Below are positions 22,244 through 32,401 of a stretch of 64,000 nucleotides of DNA, piece after piece. The stretch spans positions 2,108,001 through 2,172,000 of the forward strand of contig JAGFMI010000004.1 of the NCBI GenBank assembly GCA_021030905.1, given 5' to 3'. A model generated the notes under the pieces. That model saw only the letters and a program-made list of their open reading frames with translations. It was not told the origin of the DNA and ran no database searches. Source of the DNA: Pyrenula massariospora. Lineage: Eukaryota; Ascomycota; Eurotiomycetes; Pyrenulales; Pyrenulaceae. The stretch's first letter is position 1. Every line of letters begins with the position of its first letter. The position numbers and the translations under genes were made by a program.

Positions 22244-23172
22244 GTTCTCCTCCAAAGTGTCTGACCGGCAACAAGAATATGCATGAACGATACCTACATT
22301 CAACTGCACACGAGAAATATTCTAAGACCTGAGGGTCTTCTTCGAGTACCACGACATTGTGCAGAGAAGGTAAGAAGCATTACCACATCGAATCTCAGCT
22401 CTACTGTGTTTTCTAGTTGTCTCGTTGCGGTGATCTCACAGCGTTATCAAGTAGAGTATCTCCTTTGCACTTTCCCTTCAGTCTTCACTAAAAGAAAAGA
22501 ACACCTCGGCTTTTTTACCACCACTAACTCGTCTTTACATACATGACTTAACGAAATGCTCCCATTGTAATATCAATCGTAACCACACTTGCTTAAATGT
22601 TACCTTTGACGTTATTGCCACGAATTTTATTTAATCATTCCAAAAAGGTCGACCAAGGATCTCTTTGCGAGAAGCTAGCTATTACATGACTTATTGTTCA
22701 GAAGATCGCATTTTTGCGCGAGGTGTAGCGTCGCCGGTGTAATAGATTAATTGAACCAGTCACACCCATGGCGAGACTAATGGGAGGGTGAAAATTTTAG
22801 ATCATCAACAATCCATTTCTTTGAAAACATGTTTTCAGACTTAATTCTTAAGAGCTTGTAGTCATATAAGACTATCTAGGCGGTGGACTAGGCTGACTGG
22901 CCTTCACATAAGATAGCCATAGCGAGCGTAGCCCACAAGTAGCAGTAACTTTGCCTCGAAACCCTCCACTGCGATATGACAAATGAGCGACGTGCATGAT
23001 GGACCGTCCCGGAATTCTTTGTGCCCTATCTCCCGAACAACCCCTTATGCGGCAGGGCGTCTTCAAACCAGTACGACCCCGTAACACCGTTCCTTCACTT
23101 ATCAGCGCCGTCTATCTCCACCACCCAGTCAGCCCAACTCCCGCCAACCTTCCATCTTCAACCCTCACCTCG
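22244..23172. other. 3' flank of the snoRNA host, no gene seen
   Basis: AT-rich. It begins with the last exon of the host transcript (from 22244) and probably holds its 3' end. I looked for a seventh C/D unit (the yeast cluster ends with snR72) and found neither paired C/D boxes nor a fitting guide. No protein-coding frame of interest. Confidence 0.5.
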
Positions 23173-23460
23173 CTAGATCCCCGCGAACGGTGTAGCCGCA
23201 GGGTCACTCGCCGCATCGCCGCAGCCCACCGGGCAGTCGCAATCGGAGTGCAGACTGTTGCGCGCGCAGCAGTCGTGGAATTCCGACAGCCGATTCGAGA
23301 TCGAGCCGGCCTCGCAGTCGTTGTTTCGGAAAACGCCGTCGAGGCTCCGGCAGCAGGTCTGGGTTCTTTGGACGTGGTTTACTCCGTTGGCTTTGCATTT
23401 GCAGGCTGAGGCGGAGAGGGTTGTGGCGGCGAGCAGGAGGGTGAGCTTGAGGAGATGCAT
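23173..23460 (-). CDS. Small secreted cysteine-rich protein (effector-like)
   Basis: The Met at 23460 starts a clean signal peptide (MHLLKLTLLLAATTLSASA), giving a 95-residue precursor with about 76 mature residues. The mature part has ten Cys in the order CxC, CC, C, CC, CxC, C (KCKANGVNHVQRTQTCCRSL ... NNDCEAG ... HDCCARNS ... SDCDCPVGCG), so up to five disulfides. The frame runs further upstream to 23598, but that would bury the signal peptide. No named domain. In fungi such proteins are often secreted effectors, antimicrobial or surface proteins; which one cannot be told here. No intron needed. Confidence 0.78.
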   Translation of the reverse strand: MHLLKLTLLLAATTLSASACKCKANGVNHVQRTQTCCRSLDGVFRNNDCEAGSISNRLSEFHDCCARNSLHSDCDCPVGCGDAASDPAATPFAGI

Positions 23461-25551
23461 TGGGAGTTTGGGAGTGTGGGCTTTGAGTGTAGAATTGTAG
23501 ACAGGTAAAGTAAGATGAAGGGTTGCTGTGGACTTACAGAGAATGCGAAATGACGGGGAGAAGTCAACTTTTATACCCGGATTCTTCGGTTTGGACATAC
23601 GGGCGGTCCATCAATCCAGAGCTCGATTGAGAAGGTATCTCTCTAGTACTGTAAAGGCCAAGATCAACTCTTCAATCTCTAGTTTGATTAGCTGAATGGC
23701 TTGGATGATGAATATCTCACCGAATACGGAACTACGGGCTGAGAATGAGCGCCGCATGCAACCCATTCGGTGCATACTGCCCTTCTTAGCATTCGTGGTC
23801 CATTTCAGGACAATAGATAGCGTCGTGGCTCTGAATAGTGCGACAATCAGTTCTTCCAGGCTGCATTTGCCGTCCTCTCTGACACCCTTTTGCCTCCCTA
23901 TCAGGACAACCATATATTCTGAGGCACAGAGAAGCACAGAAAAAGGGATGTCGATAGGAAATGAAAAAGGAATCATTTTTAGATCAAAATCAAAAACAAG
24001 AGTGATTGCTTGAAATTTCAAATTTGAGATTTAAAACTTGCCCTCAGTTAGCAAAGAGCAATTTCCCACTCAAAACTCCAGGTATATCCAGGCTGGGTAG
24101 CAGGAGTCGTGGTACTTCATTTGTTAGCCCCACGGACGCCAGTACTAACATTCAGATGCGCCACAACTCCTGCTACCCAGCTTTGTATACTAGTACATGC
24201 ATTGAAACAGTACGTCAAAATCGTCTTCTTCCCAATCGGTGGTCAAAAAGTGGAAGACGGCACAGGGAACCTCTGTGGGACACGGCGATCTCAGGATTGC
24301 CTCGCTGCCACCCGCCCCAGAAGATCAATTTCTGAAGCCATTTCTTTTTCTTGGTCCGCTAGCTACGCAGTTATTCACGTAAAATTTTGATGCCACTACA
24401 CCTTCAGCCCCGAAGGTCAACATTCCGAACTTTTAGTTGGCCCATTTCGCAGTTGCTGGACGGCTCGTACATCTGAGTACATGCAGTGTGTGAGGTTGCA
24501 GACGAAGACTAGAAGCGAGCTAGTGCCTGCAGACCTTCCGTCTGGTTTTGTGCGAGCGCAAATGTGGAAAAAAGAATTCCTCGTGTGAAAGTCTGGACAA
24601 GAAGGAAGAAATGACGTTCTGGAATGAGATGGCGTTGTATCCTGCGATGGTCTAATGGAATGGCTGGATCATTAAGCATGGTTCTTACCCGCGGCCCTGC
24701 AGGTCGGCACTTCCAGTCTATGTCTCAATGCTTTGGAAAGACTAAATTCCGAAACTCATTGCTTCAAGCTCCGAGGAAAGCCATTGTCTAAAGCTCCAAG
24801 GATTCAATAAGTGGAAGTATACCTGGAATACTTGAGTTTAGATAAACTTTTGGTTATTGTCGTGGGGTAAATTTGCTGTCACATGCCAGGGGCTTGTTAA
24901 CACTTGCTCGCGACGACAAGAAGAAGCATCATTCACATCATATACGATTGACTTAACTCCAGAGGCCCATCACAGAATACAGAGACCTCATTACCAGTTT
25001 TCTGATCATTACAGAATCTTCAGGAGAATATGTCTAGATCTGCCATTCACGACTTATGGTGGGCGTTTTGCAAGGATCTGTTTTTTCCCCGCAGCCCAGT
25101 GGGGTGTTCCTGACGCCAAGGCCTATTTAGTGGTCAAGGGGTGCAGGGTCTCGGAGGCTCCGCTTTATCCCACAAGATCGAGGAGCACGAGACCAATGTT
25201 AAAACATCCCAAGTGCCAGCGCCGAGGTGCATACGCCTTATTTCTTAGCGTGGAGTAATGATCAATGGACAATAAACGTTTCTAATAGCCCCAAGTCAAC
25301 CGTACCTTTCACATAACCCTGCTCCCGCTGTGTGGAAAGTCCCGTGTTCCTTGATCCCATATGACGTCGCGGTGCAGGCTGCTAAGTAAGTGCTGCGAGA
25401 TCAAAGACTTCAAAAGATCGGATTTTGGGAACCCTGTTCCTTGTTCACGATTTTATCTATATGAGTAGACTAACAAAAGTCCACATAGGACATTTCGAAT
25501 ACTTTCCCTTAGCCCATATGCCACCGAGCAGCCTGGAACACCCCTCGAAGC
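23461..25551. other. Intergenic spacer with a long hairpin
   Basis: Holds the promoters of the small secreted protein gene (-) and ethanolamine kinase (+). A 136-codon frame at 23611-24021 (-) has no recognisable features. The only clear structure is the inverted repeat at 24082-24190, listed separately. Confidence 0.5.
24082..24190. repeat. Long imperfect inverted repeat (109-bp hairpin)
   Basis: Arms 24090-24112 and 24161-24183 match at 21 of 23 positions, including a 16-base perfect core GCTGGGTAGCAGGAGT. The stem extends outward to GTATA (24082-24086) with TATAC (24186-24190), and inward to TGTTAG (24122-24127) with CTAACA (24145-24150). The apical loop is about 17 nt. It could be a short non-autonomous DNA element remnant (MITE-like) or the precursor of a small RNA. 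I saw no target-site duplication. Confidence 0.8.
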
Positions 25552-26914
25552 ATGACCTCGACTTCCTCCGCGGAGAAATTAGGCTCTCAATTGAAGCATA
25601 TATCCCTTACATACCAAAATGAGGATTCTGAACGGTCCGCACGGAAGTTGATCTTCGCTTTGCGGCCCGAGTGGGAGGAGTCTCCTGGTGAGATAGAGAT
25701 CCAGACGTTTAAAGATGGCATTACCAACACCGTACGTCTTAATTGGGAAAAGTAAACTGGACGAGACTGACAGTATAAAAGCTGCTAAGGGTCTCGAAGA
25801 AGGTTCCAGGATGGTCTTCAGAGCAAATCGATGATGCTTCGATCTTGTTACGAGCGTATGGCTCCCGTACTGAGATTCTAATCGACCGAGACCGAGAGGC
25901 CAGATCCCACGCCCTGCTTGCAGAGCATGGCTTAGCACCGCCTTTACTTGCTCGCTTCAACAATGGTCTACTATACAACTTTATCCGTGGCCAAGTCTGT
26001 ACACCAGACGATCTCACAAAGGATTATATTTGGCGAGGCGTAGCTAGAAGAATTGCAGAATGGCATGCTAGGCTTCCCCTTGTCACGAACAAGGAAGGAG
26101 ATCACTCGGACGACCGATCACCGCAATCCACGCCTTCGACAATAAACAGTCCCGCGTCATCGGCGGCCAATATTGAGCGTTTGCCAACTCCGAACATGTG
26201 GTCAGTAATGCTCAAATGGGTTGCTGAACTACCGTCTAGAACGGCAGAGGAGAGGGCCAGAAATTCGCAGTTACGAAGTGAGATAGAGCGGTCGTTCGAA
26301 GAATTGGACCACCGAGATGGTCCGGCTGGCGCAAATGTTAGTCATACTGACCTGGAGATGACTGCCTGCTCAATTGTGAACAGTTCATTTTCGCCCATTG
26401 TGACTTGCTAAGCGCCAACGTCATCGTAAAACCCCCAAACACCGAAACAAAAACCGCAAAAATTGCCAACATTGGTTTTATTGACTACGAATACGCGACT
26501 CCGGCGCCGGCAGCCTTCGACATTGCGAACCACTTCGCAGAGTGGGTTGGATATGACTGCGATTACAACAGGATACCGACGAGACCTATCCGACGTCAAT
26601 TTCTCCAGGAATATATGATTGCGTTCCAACTCCACAAAAATAGAAATGCAAGCGTTCCACCACCAACCCCAGATCCCGCACTGCTAGACCAATTATCCGA
26701 CGAGATTGACCGTTTTCGAGGCATGCCTGGCCTGTGGTGGGGTATCTGGTCACTGATTCAGGCGACAATTTCCCAGATAAACTTCAACTACGCAGAGTAT
26801 GCTGAGCTTCGCCTTGCAGAATACTGGGATTGGAGAGCCGAAACGAGCGGGTCACGAAACCGGAGTGGTGAAGAGATGCCATTGAGGGAGAGCCGTTGGA
26901 ATCAAGATGCCTAA
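25552..26914 (+). CDS. EKI1: Ethanolamine kinase (choline/ethanolamine kinase family)
   Basis: Phosphorylates ethanolamine with ATP, the first step of the CDP-ethanolamine branch of phospholipid synthesis. Three exons: 25552-25731, 25782-26336 and 26384-26914, with 50- and 47-nt introns (GTACGT...AAAAG and GTTAGT...AACAG); the product is 421 residues. The N-terminal lobe has FKDGITNTLLRVSKK and the nucleotide-binding ILLRAYGSRTEILIDRDRE. The catalytic motif is FAHCDLLSANVI (Asp about 252), followed by the metal-binding GFIDYEYATPAPAAFDIANHFAEW (Asp about 279), the choline/ethanolamine kinase signature. The C-terminal part (MPGLWWGIWSLIQATISQINFNYAEYAELRLAEYW) is typical of the family. HCDLL rather than the choline-kinase HND form favours ethanolamine kinase. 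Confidence 0.93.
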
Positions 26915-28775
26915 ACATAGGCGGCGAATTTGTTTGTCTAAGGTACGGAGTTTGTGAAATGGGTCTGCTCAGGTGGCTATACATGGAGGTTCAACACCAT
27001 CATTTTCTTGAATGAAAGAGCGAAGCATGAGTGTGGCGTTTGTCTTCAACGACTATGGCACGCGGACCCCGGGCAGGCATCCAAAAAGTGGCAGGTTATT
27101 CTATAAAATGCTTCAAAATTCGACACATGTTCCTCATCGTCTCAGCCTAATATTATTTGAATTCTTGAAGTCGTAGGATCCCATGAGAAACCCGCTGTGG
27201 TGGTCAGACAGGCACAAATAATCAATGCCTCTGACATGGCCCAAGCTCCCTATTTCACGTGACTTGATCTCTCCAAATACAGTCTAGCCCCTTCCCCACT
27301 GACCGAAAACAAAACCTCCCCCCAATCCACAACAAACTTCTCTCTTTTTTTTTTCTTTTCCTCCATCATCAGTAGAGGTTTACAACACGACCGTAAACTT
27401 TTTTTTTCCACCGGAGCTCCGCTACGGCGGCTTGCTGAGAGTCACTCTTTAAAGGCCTCAAGGATAACTTTGCGGGATAGACCCAAGAAGCCTTGTTGTT
27501 TTCGGTGGGTTTCTCTCCGTTCCCGGCTTCGCAGAGTGAGGTGGCTTTTGGCCTTTTTCCCGATGCTTTTGTGGGTCTTATCTTGATGGAGTGGGTAAGG
27601 GCTGTGGAGGGGGAGCTACATGCTTGAGTAATGATGATGGGGATGATGGGGATGGGTTTGCTTTGAGGGGTTTTTGTGGGGGTTGTTTGAAGGTTGAGGG
27701 TTGGGGTTGGATTTTCTGCTACGGGGACGAAATTTGGTGCAACTTCTGCGAAGGAGATGCCTATTTCTTTGACCTCTTTTGTAACCTTACCTCTTTTCGA
27801 AGGATCCTTCTTTAATACTATACATCTGTATAAGTGCTATAACGGCCTTCTCTTCCAAGATTTACTTCTGTGCCCAACCGCCGGTCATTGCTTCCGAAAT
27901 TACAGTGCCTTATTTGCTTTTAGAGGGAACGTTGATTGATGTCAGTCTCTTCAGAATCCTAGCATACAATACTCCATGGGACACAAATTAGTGGGCTCTG
28001 AAGCTCTTCCCTTGTTCCTCGAACGTGATTCAACCAAACACAGTCATAAGTCAAATTGGTCAGAGAGATCAGGTAGCCTCTGCATCTTCATCCAAGTCTG
28101 AACTAAGAAAGACTTACGACAGGACCGTAAATCTTGCTATTGACAAGTCCCGTAGCACCCCGCCGACTTTCACACTTCTTAAGCTCCCTGAAGGCAAACC
28201 TGTGTAACGTACGCAGGCGGAGAGCCAGGCTCGTAAATACTCGTAAGCTTTTTTATAGAAACATCTCCCCTTATCAGACGACAACCCCACGCCGGGTAAC
28301 ATGGTTCTGTAGATCAACCCAGGCAGGAGCGTAGGGCGCAAGCAACGGAACGCACCCATGCTCCCGCTAGGGACCTTGCTCATTACCGTTACTTTGATAT
28401 AGAAAGACTCGTTAGTGTCCGGGTATAGTCTCCACCTTTCTTTCCCGAGATAGCTCGGTCATTCCCAGGGTTGTTCGACAGGGCAAGCGTTGTCCCATCT
28501 AATTTTAAAAGTAGGTCTGTCTTGTTCGATGCTTGTCCGCTTACAACACCCAATTCGAACGAAGATCACATCTATACGTAAAAAGCGTACCATCCCCGAG
28601 CTCCCCTTTTTGTCTTTGTCCTCCAAAAATTTCCCATCCACAATTAGTCTCTGGCTCTTTTCTAAGCGCACGTAGTCTTCTTACAACGCGTTTCAGAAAC
28701 CCTATCCAACCCAAGAAATTACTCACCTTTGAAAAAAAAAGAATCCTCAAGAAAATTATCAACCTCACCCGCAAA
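26915..28775. other. Intergenic spacer, no gene seen
   Basis: Contains poly-pyrimidine runs (near 27335-27365 and 27395-27410) and G-rich repeats of GGGATGAT-like units near 27630. It ends in the promoter and leader of the GFA-domain gene. Frames are short and unconvincing. Confidence 0.45.
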
Positions 28776-29527
28776 ATGGCACCCATAACCTCCGTCATCT
28801 ACCCCAACGCCCCCGAATCCACCGCAAAAACCTACCGCGCCAACTGCCACTGCGGCCGCACAAAATACACCGTCACCCTGCCCGCCCTCGACACCATCGA
28901 GGTCATGAGCTGTAACTGTTCAAGTCCTTCTCCCCTCTCCCCCTCTCCCTACCTTTTCCCCACTCCCTCGCTAACCCCCCCCCCCCCTTAGTCTGCTCCA
29001 CCCACGCCCTCCTAAACGTCTACCCGAACCGCGCCAACGTGCGCTTCCTCTCCAACCCAGCCGACATGGCAACCTACCGCTTCGGCCTGGGCCAGCGCGA
29101 GCACCGGTTCTGCCGGGGGTGCGGGGCGAGCGTGCTGATCGATTTCCGGGGCGTGGCGGATCGGGAGGTTGATGTTGAGGTTGAGGATGGGGAGGGGGGA
29201 ATGAGGAGAGAGAAGAGGGTGGAGAAGAAGGTGAGGAGTGTGAAGGGGATTTGTGCTGTGAATGTGAGTTTCCCCCCTCTTAGGCGTTGGGGGTTTTAGA
29301 ACTGGGCGGGATGGGTTAGGTTAGGTTGATCTGGAAGAAGGGGTTATTTGAGTGCAATGGTCTTGGTTTCGCGCTGACGAGGTGTCACGCGGCACGAATA
29401 GGTTCGGTTGTTTCGGGACGTGGATCTGGAGAGCTTGAAGCTGGTGAAGGGGGATGGGCGGAACAAGTTGATACCGCAGCATGTGGTCGAGTGGCCGGAG
29501 GGGGAAGAGGGCACGCCGATGGAGTAG
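28776..29527 (+). CDS. GFA / CENP-V-type zinc-binding protein
   Basis: Glutathione-dependent formaldehyde-activating (GFA/CENP-V) domain protein; the real substrate of most fungal members is not known. Three exons: 28776-28923, 28992-29263 and 29402-29527, with introns of 68 and 138 nt; the product is 181 residues. The first splice (TCAA|GTCCTT ... CTTAG|TC) restores the motif CNCSIC; the alternative donor six bases earlier would destroy it. Zinc ligands are visible: CHCGRTKYTV, SCNCSICSTH and FCRGCGASVLIDFRG. The rest of the fold includes HALLNVYPNRANVRFLSNPADMATYRFG and, at the end, VRLFRDVDLESLKLVKGDG. The first intron has a C13 run between a CTAAC branch site and the acceptor. Confidence 0.88.
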
Positions 29528-30075
29528 GCGATTATGGACGCAAGACTTGTTTCACGTTGGAGAGGCTGTGCTCGGCAAGGGAATTGATTTGCAGGGAGAT
29601 GGGAGGAGAGCGCAAGGGAAGGCTTGATGCGGCCGGACTTCTGATAGAGAAGGGCCGGTAGGATATGTCATTGTATATATGGGATGCTATTTGTCTATGT
29701 TCTTCAGAGCAGCATTGTAGGACACTTAAATCAAATAACCTACCGGCGATATACAATCCCATAGATAAGCTACGACTACAGAACAAAGACGGATCTAAGA
29801 CCTGGATCTGAGCATGGTCTGCAATGTCCGAGGAGTACTGAAACTCTGCAGGCTGATGAACTTGGTACAGTGGAAGCAAAAACGTGATTGAGCTTTCAAG
29901 AGGAGCAGCTCATATTAAAGAAAGTTGGATAAGGTAAAGCTTCACGTGAACATTACCCGAAAAGGTTCGTTAGAGAGCGCGCTCGTGCAAATCGTCACAC
30001 CAAGAAAAGCTTCAAGTGCCAACAAAGAGGAAGTATGTCGTTCCAGATACGCTAGACCCCGCCCGAATATTTGTG
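29528..30075. other. Convergent 3' flanks
   Basis: About 550 bp between the stop codons of the GFA protein (+) and the universal stress protein (-). No gene or RNA seen. Confidence 0.5.
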
Positions 30076-31633
30076 CTACCCTTTGGTATCCTGACAGTCA
30101 TCCTCCGTCGAATCTCCTTCTGGAAGCACTTCTTCGACCACGGCTTCCGTAGCATTACCGGGTCTGTTCTCGATCTTAGATTTTCCTGCTCCTCCTTCCT
30201 CCGCTTCGTCTTCATCTCCCTCACCGTCTTCTTCTCCTTCTCCTTCACTCTCCCCGCTCACACTAGGACTATCCATCGTTCCCAGCGTCGGGCTCTTCAT
30301 AACGACCGACTTTGGCTCCGGACTCAGTGGTCCCCTAGGACTCGGACTCTCCTGCACAGATGTCTCTTCACTCTTGGCACTGATTACTCGAGCCAAAGGA
30401 TCGCCCTCCTCCTCCGCCGTCTGTCCACCTCTCAGACCAATAGCCTCAGCAACAGCTTCAGATTCTTGTTCTGTCACACCTGGCATTTGTGCAGGAGTGC
30501 CAGGCGTCGGCGTATCAGCCTTGTCAACAACAATTCCGCCCTTTGCACCGCTAAGCTCCAATATCTGATTATAATTACGTCGGTTGGGGTCTTCTTGCCG
30601 CTTCTTTTTCTTCTTCAGCCGCTTCGTTGAGGGCCGGACGACGATCACGGGGATGGGGGATTGTTGCAGGCAGTATTTTGAAACAGAGCCAGGGAGAAGG
30701 GCCTGCATTCCACCCAAGCTGCGGCCGCGGGTGCCGACCACAAGAACAGCCGGTTCATAGATCTCGATCTGACACCAACATTAGCATGCAGCTCAATATT
30801 ACGGGATTATGATTTTACCATTCGTTGGATCGTCTTTTCTACTTTGCCAATGGCAAGCTCCACATTGAGACAGATAGCTTTATCTTCACTGTTTTTGCTG
30901 ATGACCCAATCCATCAATGCCTGCGCTTCGTCACGATACTGCTTCTGCTCCATGCTCGTGTCACTCGTTATATCAGAATTTTTTTCCACCACTTTCAGGC
31001 AGACAATCTCGTCACCATCATCGACAAGCTCATCGATTAACCATTCGAGGGCGAAGTCTGAATAGTCCTTCTGATCTGTGCCACAGAGGAAAGTTCGGCT
31101 CCTTCGCGTATGTTGGTAGTGCTTGTGCTTGTGTTGAAGGGAGAAGGCTAGGTCAGAGGCGTTTCTATTGCTAAAGGTGTCGAAGGATACGCCGCGGGTC
31201 CAAGTACTAAGACCAACTAGATCAGCAGGTGTATGAGAACATTTCATTACAATGCCACGGCTGGGAGGTCTAAGTACGATAGGAAGTTTTGTATGTGAAA
31301 GCTCCCTCGGAGAAGACATTGGACAGTCTCGCATCGTCATGCTCAGGAACCTACTCACCTAGGGGGAGGAGGGGAGGACATTCGTCTTGTCAACTGCGGC
31401 ACATTGGTCCTTGATTCTCTCCTCTTTTGCAGTTCCTGAACTGGTGGTGTAAATTGGACGGAGGATCTGCGAATGTCTTTACCCAGTCCAGCGAAAGACA
31501 GGCGGGGGGCCCATGACTTAGATGACTTGTCGTTCCCTGGAGAGAGAGGACCACTCTGAGATGATTTGTCGGGTGTTTCACCAGGCTGGTTCTTTGGTCC
31601 GGACGATCCAGATGGAGGAGGGGAGGAGGGCAT
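30076..31633 (-). CDS. Universal stress protein (UspA) domain protein
   Basis: Fungal protein with one UspA nucleotide-binding domain between disordered tails. Three exons: 31359-31633, 30819-31206 and 30076-30768, with introns of 152 and 50 nt (GTGAGT...CTTAG and GTAAAA...GTCAG); the product is 451 residues. The Pro/Ser-rich N terminus (MPSSPPPSGSSGPKN) is followed by the conserved fungal lead-in TWTRGVSFDTFSNRNASDLAFSLQHKH. Next comes the Usp core RTFLCGTDQKDYSDFALEWLIDELVDDGDEIVCLKVVE, and then VLVVGTRGRSLGGMQALLPGSVSKYCLQQSPIPVIVVRP, the G-2x-G-9x-G-(S/T) ATP-binding motif. A Lys-rich patch (KRLKKKKKR) and an acidic, Ser/Pro-rich tail end the protein. Likely a stress or signalling adaptor; ATP binding is inferred from the motif. 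Confidence 0.9.
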
Positions 31634-32401
31634 TTTTGCTGTCGCGGTGAGGATTGTCCAACGGGATTAACTTGAGGTCTGTAGGAATCCAAGGGCGACG
31701 AAATTTCTCAAGTTTTCGCCCTTTGTTAATGGTCTCGTGCCTTCCCGGGTTGAACTCTCACTAACGAAGCAAAAAGCAAGGGACGCGGGGCGGAGCTCAA
31801 GCTCCGTCGCGTGAGTTCCGGCAAGCGTTGGCTAAGTTATGGCGGGGGATTCAGCCAGCGTGGAGCTGAAGCAGATCTTGAATAAGAGAAGTAGCTCTCC
31901 ACGTATGCATATCGTCGGGTACACTCAGGATCAGGGCTTGAAAGAGGCTACGACGGCTGATCGACTGCTAGGACGTCGTGAGCTCGCTGGAAGAAAGGCG
32001 GAAGTGCTTGGCCGTGAGGGATGAGCAGGCAACCCGAGGCCTCTGACAAACCATGGAGAGTTAAAGGACGCGCCGGCCTTGAATCGGCCTTGGCACCCGG
32101 TCTGCCCCTCAGGCTTTCTTACCTCATCGCACGTGCTCTTGGCACATGTGAAAGACGCGAGCACGCGATCGGAGCACTAATTATGCATATCAACCTCAAC
32201 GAAACCAAGACACGCTTCACAAATCCTCATAGACGTCTGTTCTCGCCGTATGCGGACGATTTAAATCTATCCTGCCTCTTTCCGACGGCGTGCGCCCTTT
32301 CGATGTAACCCGTCGACCTAAATCGGCCAGCGATCATACAATGCAGCCAATCCATGCCATGCAAGAAACCTACAGAGACCACCTGTACAATCCCTGCCCT
32401 G
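31634..32401. other. Intergenic spacer, UspA promoter side
   Basis: About 770 bp upstream of the UspA gene and downstream of GPHR (both -). Short frames only; nothing to annotate. Confidence 0.5.

Noticed and set aside
22370-22441. Possible seventh intron of the snoRNA host
   Set aside because: Good donor (GTAAGA) but weak branch site and no C/D boxes; left out of the model.
23611-24021. 136-codon frame upstream of the cysteine-rich protein
   Set aside because: Some hydrophobic stretches but no family, poor start context and no splice support; it cannot be called.
24645-24720. TGGTCTAATGG, a perfect tRNA A-box match
   Set aside because: No matching B box and no acceptor stem could be folded around it.
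30016-30630. 204-codon frame opposite the UspA gene tail
   Set aside because: Reads the complement of the acidic Ser-rich tail; no independent support.
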